From: Lingula anatina | Taxonomy: Eukaryota > Brachiopoda > Lingulata > Lingulida > Lingulidae | Direction: 5' to 3' | DNA length: 45,401 bases | Assembly: GCF_001039355.2 (NCBI RefSeq) | Contig: NW_019775434.1 | Coordinates: 362,462-407,862 of the forward strand | Part shown: in pieces, positions 41,311-45,401 of the stretch | How positions within the stretch are numbered: the stretch's first letter is position 1 | Layout of the letters: every line of letters starts with the position of its first letter | The notes under the pieces: generated by a model | Told to the model about the DNA's origin: nothing | What the model saw: the letters and a program-made list of their open reading frames with translations, nothing else | Database searches by the model: none | Translations under genes and position numbers: made by a program

Positions 41311-43415
41311 TTTTTTAAGGTACAGTTTGTACTGAAAGTGAAGAGGGACCCAACTAGCGACAAGTATCGTTTGTGTCTGTTCATCACGGGGTAAAAAAAA
41401 GGGCGGGTGAAAACATGTCACAAGGTCTTTAATGACTTAATTAATGACGTTAATAAGTTCATAACCCCATCAATCTTATTTAAAATGTTGATACCTATAC
41501 TAATTGGAAGTAGATACTAGTACATACTGTGGTCATGCTGAAAGGCTTTCACACTGCCCTAATTACCTTTAAGCTGCCAATTATTGAGAAATCATTATCA
41601 ATAAATCTGAAAATCCTACTTTCATGATATTCCACACATAAGATTTTCCAGAATCCTGCACCACTCCATGCAAAACTGGCTTTATCAAAAGGTTTCAACC
41701 CATTTCATTGAAATACCTTTTTCAATTTTATTTAAGTTTTACAAAGTGACATGTTTTCAGCCTACTTACATTGAATTTGATTGAGTACTAATATGCATTT
41801 ATGGATTTAATTTTTTTTTTTCATCACATTTACCCTGAGTTTCTGGGGGTCTGATGTCTAATGAAAGCTCATATTTAACTAACAGGATGACTGTGCTATT
41901 TCCATGGTAATGGAAATTGCATGCTGGGAAGAGGCAAGTTACCACAAGTGCTCTGAAACGCCACAGGGCAGTGAATCAAATAAGATATGGGAGTTAGGGA
42001 GACAAAGCCCCCAAATATGGAAATTCAAACCCCAAAAGTAAGGCAACAAACTTTTTGGCTCTTTTTTTTTCTAATGGTCTGTCTACTTCAAAGTTCTTCT
42101 GTACTTATGGGAAAATATATTTTTCCTCAATGATTGGAAAAGGTTTGACTAATGACCATAAATCAAGTACAGGAAAGTAAAACATGACTTCTGATGGAAA
42201 TAAATTATATTGTTGAATCTTATTACATGATCCCCTACCGCTATCCAAAACATCAAATCTCATTATAGAGAATGAGAAATGGAGAAATAAATAAGACTTC
42301 CTTATAAATGAAAATGTTTTTTTAAGAACAACCCCACAAATTGATTTAGAGTTTTAAATCTGATGGACTAATTAAGATGAAACATCCAATTAAGCCCTTT
42401 AAACTGGCTATCTTAAGAATGGATAAGTCATACGACCGACAGCTTTACTCATCTGCTTACCTCAAGAATCTCTTTGACAGCCTTCCTAATGAATGAACGA
42501 TAAAAATAACCAAAAAAGTACAACAGGCAAAAGATAATCACTTCAATATTGCATTTTGCCAATCCCTAACATAAATGTACAGTTTTAAAAAATCAAATAT
42601 GAACTATTCCTTCCTTGTATTTTTTTTAATTTGGACACAAGTGACAGAATGATGCGCTGTTATTTTTACTTTAATTATAAATGCAATGCCATACTTTTTA
42701 CCTGACACACTTTTCGCAGTTATTCAGTCTAATTCACACAAAAACTGATGGATAAACTAGAATTAAGGTTTCCTTTCCCAATATTTAAACATCTGCACCT
42801 GTAAAGCTTCCAATGTCTTATGGCAATAAGGATTCTTGATTTCAGACAGAAGCTAGCTTTCACATTCATTAACTAAAGCATCTCATTTAACATGGTCCAG
42901 GTGACACATTTGTTTAAAATGGTGAGCACTTCAACTTTGCAGACCTATCCTTACAATTTTTTCTTATCCGGGTATTTCTTTGTTTAGTGACATTTAAAAA
43001 TGCAATTCAGGTAAAGCTTATCAATAACATCGGCACGACTCTTTTTCAGGGTAGACAAAATCAGCAAAACAAAATGCTCCCTGCTAATTCTTCATCGCCG
43101 AGTCCCTCTAGCACTCTCCCTATTCTGGCAAATTATCCAACAAATCTAATCACAATTCATCAGCGCATTGAAAGTGTAATTAAAAACATACCCCAAGTTA
43201 ATATATTATCCTTCAGAAATGAAATGTATGTAATTACAACCCAACTCTCTTGGTATTATTGGGACCAGCATGTTTTTAAGCACATTATTTGAAGCTGTTA
43301 TTAAATCAAAATACAATATTCTAATTATAATTAAAGTCTTGATGAGAAATTGAATAAATTGGAAGTAATTGTGTACTACAAAAAACATAAAATATCACAT
43401 CCACAAGTCTATTTA
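41311..43415. other. Non-coding spacer with possible conserved non-coding stretches
   Basis: No exon is convincing. Stretches at about 42355-42500 and 43070-43200 have fewer homopolymer runs than their surroundings and contain TAATTA- and AATTAAG-type homeodomain words, as in conserved intronic enhancers. This is an impression only. Confidence 0.35.
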
Positions 43416-43449
43416 TATATCCTCTCTCTCTCTCTCCCCCCCCCCCCCC
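43416..43449. repeat. (CT)n then poly-C tract
   Basis: ct repeats run directly into about 13 c bases. Confidence 0.92.
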
Positions 43450-43459
43450 GCAAGAAAAC

Positions 43460-43730
43460 GCAGTAGATACTACAGCGCAGTAGACTACTGCAATCATACT
43501 GCAAACCGCAGTAGACTACTACAATCATACTGCAAACATGCTTCAAATCTGCTTCGATTTGGGAGCTAATTAGCATATTTGAGACATGCTGCTATCATGC
43601 TGCTAATCTACTACATTATTGCTCCTCTCTGTACAAACCTATGTACTTTTTAGAGTAGAATTGCAGTAGGATATGCTGCATTTCTACTGCAAATATGCTC
43701 CACACCACTTCTGCGTTAATGCTTTTTTGC
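43460..43730. repeat. Block of GCAGTAG/CTACTGC words with a 31-bp tandem duplication
   Basis: cgcagtagactactgcaatc and its near copy cgcagtagactactacaatc are each followed by atactgcaaac, making two adjacent units of about 31 bp. Further tactgc, ctgctg and gcagtag words continue to about 43730. Each unit centres on the palindrome gcagtagactactgc or a one-base variant of it. Confidence 0.75.
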
Positions 43731-43761
43731 TACTTCGATACTGCTGCATTTTCGTGCGGGT

Positions 43762-43764
<3 letters not shown>

Positions 43765-43793
<29 letters not shown>
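43765..43793. repeat. (CA)n microsatellite
   Basis: Pure ca repeats. Confidence 0.92.
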
Positions 43794-43796
<3 letters not shown>

Positions 43797-44124
43797 CCAA
43801 CAAACTTATCAAAAATTACACTATTGTGGACAATGAGAGCACAAGACTCAAACACTGTGCATTAACAAACATACATGTCGCATATAAATGTAAATTCCGC
43901 CATATTTGGGTCTGTTTTTTTTTTTCTAATTCTCTACTTGGTCACGGTACGAGTGAGATGTAGCCCCCACCACCAAGGCGTATGTGACATCTATGCATGC
44001 TTCACAATCATGTTAATCAGGTACACCTTGTCGCCTGGTGGATATATATATCTAAATTACATCTTGGCAGTTGTCTACATATTTGAGCTTGTGCAAATCA
44101 GAGTCCATGGGCTAAAATTAGCAT

Positions 44125-44175
44125 AATAATAATAATAATAATAACAATAATAATAATAATAATAATAATAATAAT
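44125..44175. repeat. (AAT)n microsatellite
   Basis: About sixteen aat units with one interruption. Confidence 0.93.
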
Positions 44176-45401
44176 CCCTATTTGGCTTGGATAAAATAAA
44201 GTGTAAAATGTCTTTCTGTCTTTGTCTTTGATCTTGTTCAATACTTAGTTTGACAATAAATTGTGCAGCTATTTGCAGATTTTCTTCCTAAGAGTGAGCC
44301 CACTATGGCGTCTACAGTTTTTACCAGCTGGCCAAGCAAAATCACTCCCAAATTGTTGAAAAATATTGCAAACTACTCGATCACAGTATTTTGTTTTGCA
44401 ATTAACAATTAACTCTGTTTAAAATGTGTTCTCTTACAAACAGACAACTAATTAAACTGTGAATTCCAGTGCTATATCTGGATGAAATTAAACAGGACTG
44501 CTTTTGGAAGATTGCCAAGATTTGCAAATTCATTAAGCCAGTCATTTTATTAGAGTATTATAGGTTTTATTTGAACTTTATTGCTTTTCTATCTATTCAA
44601 TTGCCAGACAAGACAGGTCTTATCCCATCGAAACACATGCCATCAAATTCGCACAGTTCAGTGCAGATTTTATACTGCTATCTTTAGAATTTCCATATCT
44701 ACAGGATGAAAGTGGTACTGTTAGATAACACCTTAATTAGCTACAAAAGGTCATCCCCAATGCACCTCTCTCAGGGAAAATGGAACTTCCGATTTATCTT
44801 CCATCCCTAGTCTTATCATTAATATCCTTCTCCAGGCACAGGAGCATAATAAAGAGAGATTAACCCTGAACGTCCTTTATTAAAGGGCACTGAGTGTAAA
44901 AATTACCTCTATGAGACAACATTTTCAAATAAAAAAATTTTTGTCTTCGAATCATCAAAAAAAAAAAATCTTCAATTCACTGGATTAGACTTGTTTAACT
45001 TTATGATGTAGCTTTTTTCATTTTTAAATCTCCTATCGTTTTTGTCCTCTTATCGCCTCTGAACTTACGCAGAGTTTGACTCAAGTTTAAACTTTGTGTG
45101 TGTTTGGTTGCACTTTTTTTTAAATTATTCCTAATTTTTTCACCTATTCTGGCCTAGATATTTCCAGTTTCTCACACTCTCGTGTTTCAAAATGACAAAA
45201 AAGGGCAATGAACCCAAAGCCAGCAGTCAAGTCTCAACTTTCAACTGACTGCAATTGAGACATTGGGTGCTACGCATGCATTATGGATGTTGTTCGCATA
45301 AGATGACAACACTGATAAGGCCACACTTTTTTAATTTTATGGATGACATCCTGCGCGCGCACCGATTTTCGTCCGTTCTCCAAAAAAAAAAAAAAAAAAA
45401 A
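44176..45401. other. Non-coding sequence ending in poly-A
   Basis: No gene is recognised. The stretch at about 44690-44900 is less AT-rich and might be conserved non-coding DNA. The window ends in a run of about 19 a bases from 45383. Confidence 0.4.

Noticed and set aside
42464-42490. Possible 25-bp cyclase micro-exon on the minus strand before a good donor (GAG then GTAAGC)
   Set aside because: In the frame that fits the next exon it contains a stop codon, and the acceptor is weak.

Overview
The window looks like nuclear genomic DNA from a marine invertebrate, most plausibly a lophotrochozoan such as a mollusc. This is an inference. The genes are intron-rich with standard GT-AG junctions, the DNA is AT-rich, dinucleotide microsatellites are abundant, and there are many short foldback (MITE-like) elements plus a decayed Tc1 transposon. 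There are no bacterial-style operons, no CRISPR arrays, and no rRNA or tRNA that I can support.

Layout. Positions 49-2136 hold a broken, internally rearranged Tc1/mariner transposase. Positions 2140-6000 are non-coding, with a CpG-dense stretch at about 2640-3720 that could be a promoter or part of an old element. Positions 6007-16357 (+) hold eleven exons of a large Roco-family gene. Ten junctions were examined and nine keep the reading frame cleanly. The exception is the exon D-E junction, next to a single N. The visible chain is about 2,074 residues and the 5' end is unresolved. Its order is: acidic segment, three roughly 90-residue tandem repeats, low-complexity His/Gln/Ser linker, RRM-like domain of the PARP14 type, Ras-of-complex (ROC) GTPase, COR domain, Cys-rich module, basic nuclear-localisation-like linker, C-terminal CARD. 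A polyadenylation signal follows at 16477.

Positions 16483-19600 are intergenic, with degenerate tandem repeats, a perfect 111-bp direct repeat and foldback elements. Converging on the Roco gene from the minus strand are five 3' exons (22662-26601) of a membrane adenylate cyclase resembling vertebrate type 9. They cover the end of C1a, the C1b linker, all of M2 and all of C2a. The 5' exons were not found up to 45401, so the remainder of the window is best read as a very large intron, or intron plus unrelated spacer. That spacer carries several foldback elements, a possible hammerhead-ribozyme-like element (41171-41310), microsatellites and some stretches that look like conserved non-coding sequence. 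It also carries a roughly 1.9-kb tandem duplication joined by a single N, which may be an uncollapsed haplotype rather than real biology.

The two genes show no sign of working together; they are simply tail-to-tail neighbours. The most interesting system is the Roco protein. A GTP-switch dimerisation module (ROC-COR) joined to a CARD and an interferon-PARP-like RRM suggests a nucleotide-gated death-fold signalling scaffold, perhaps in innate immunity or cell death.
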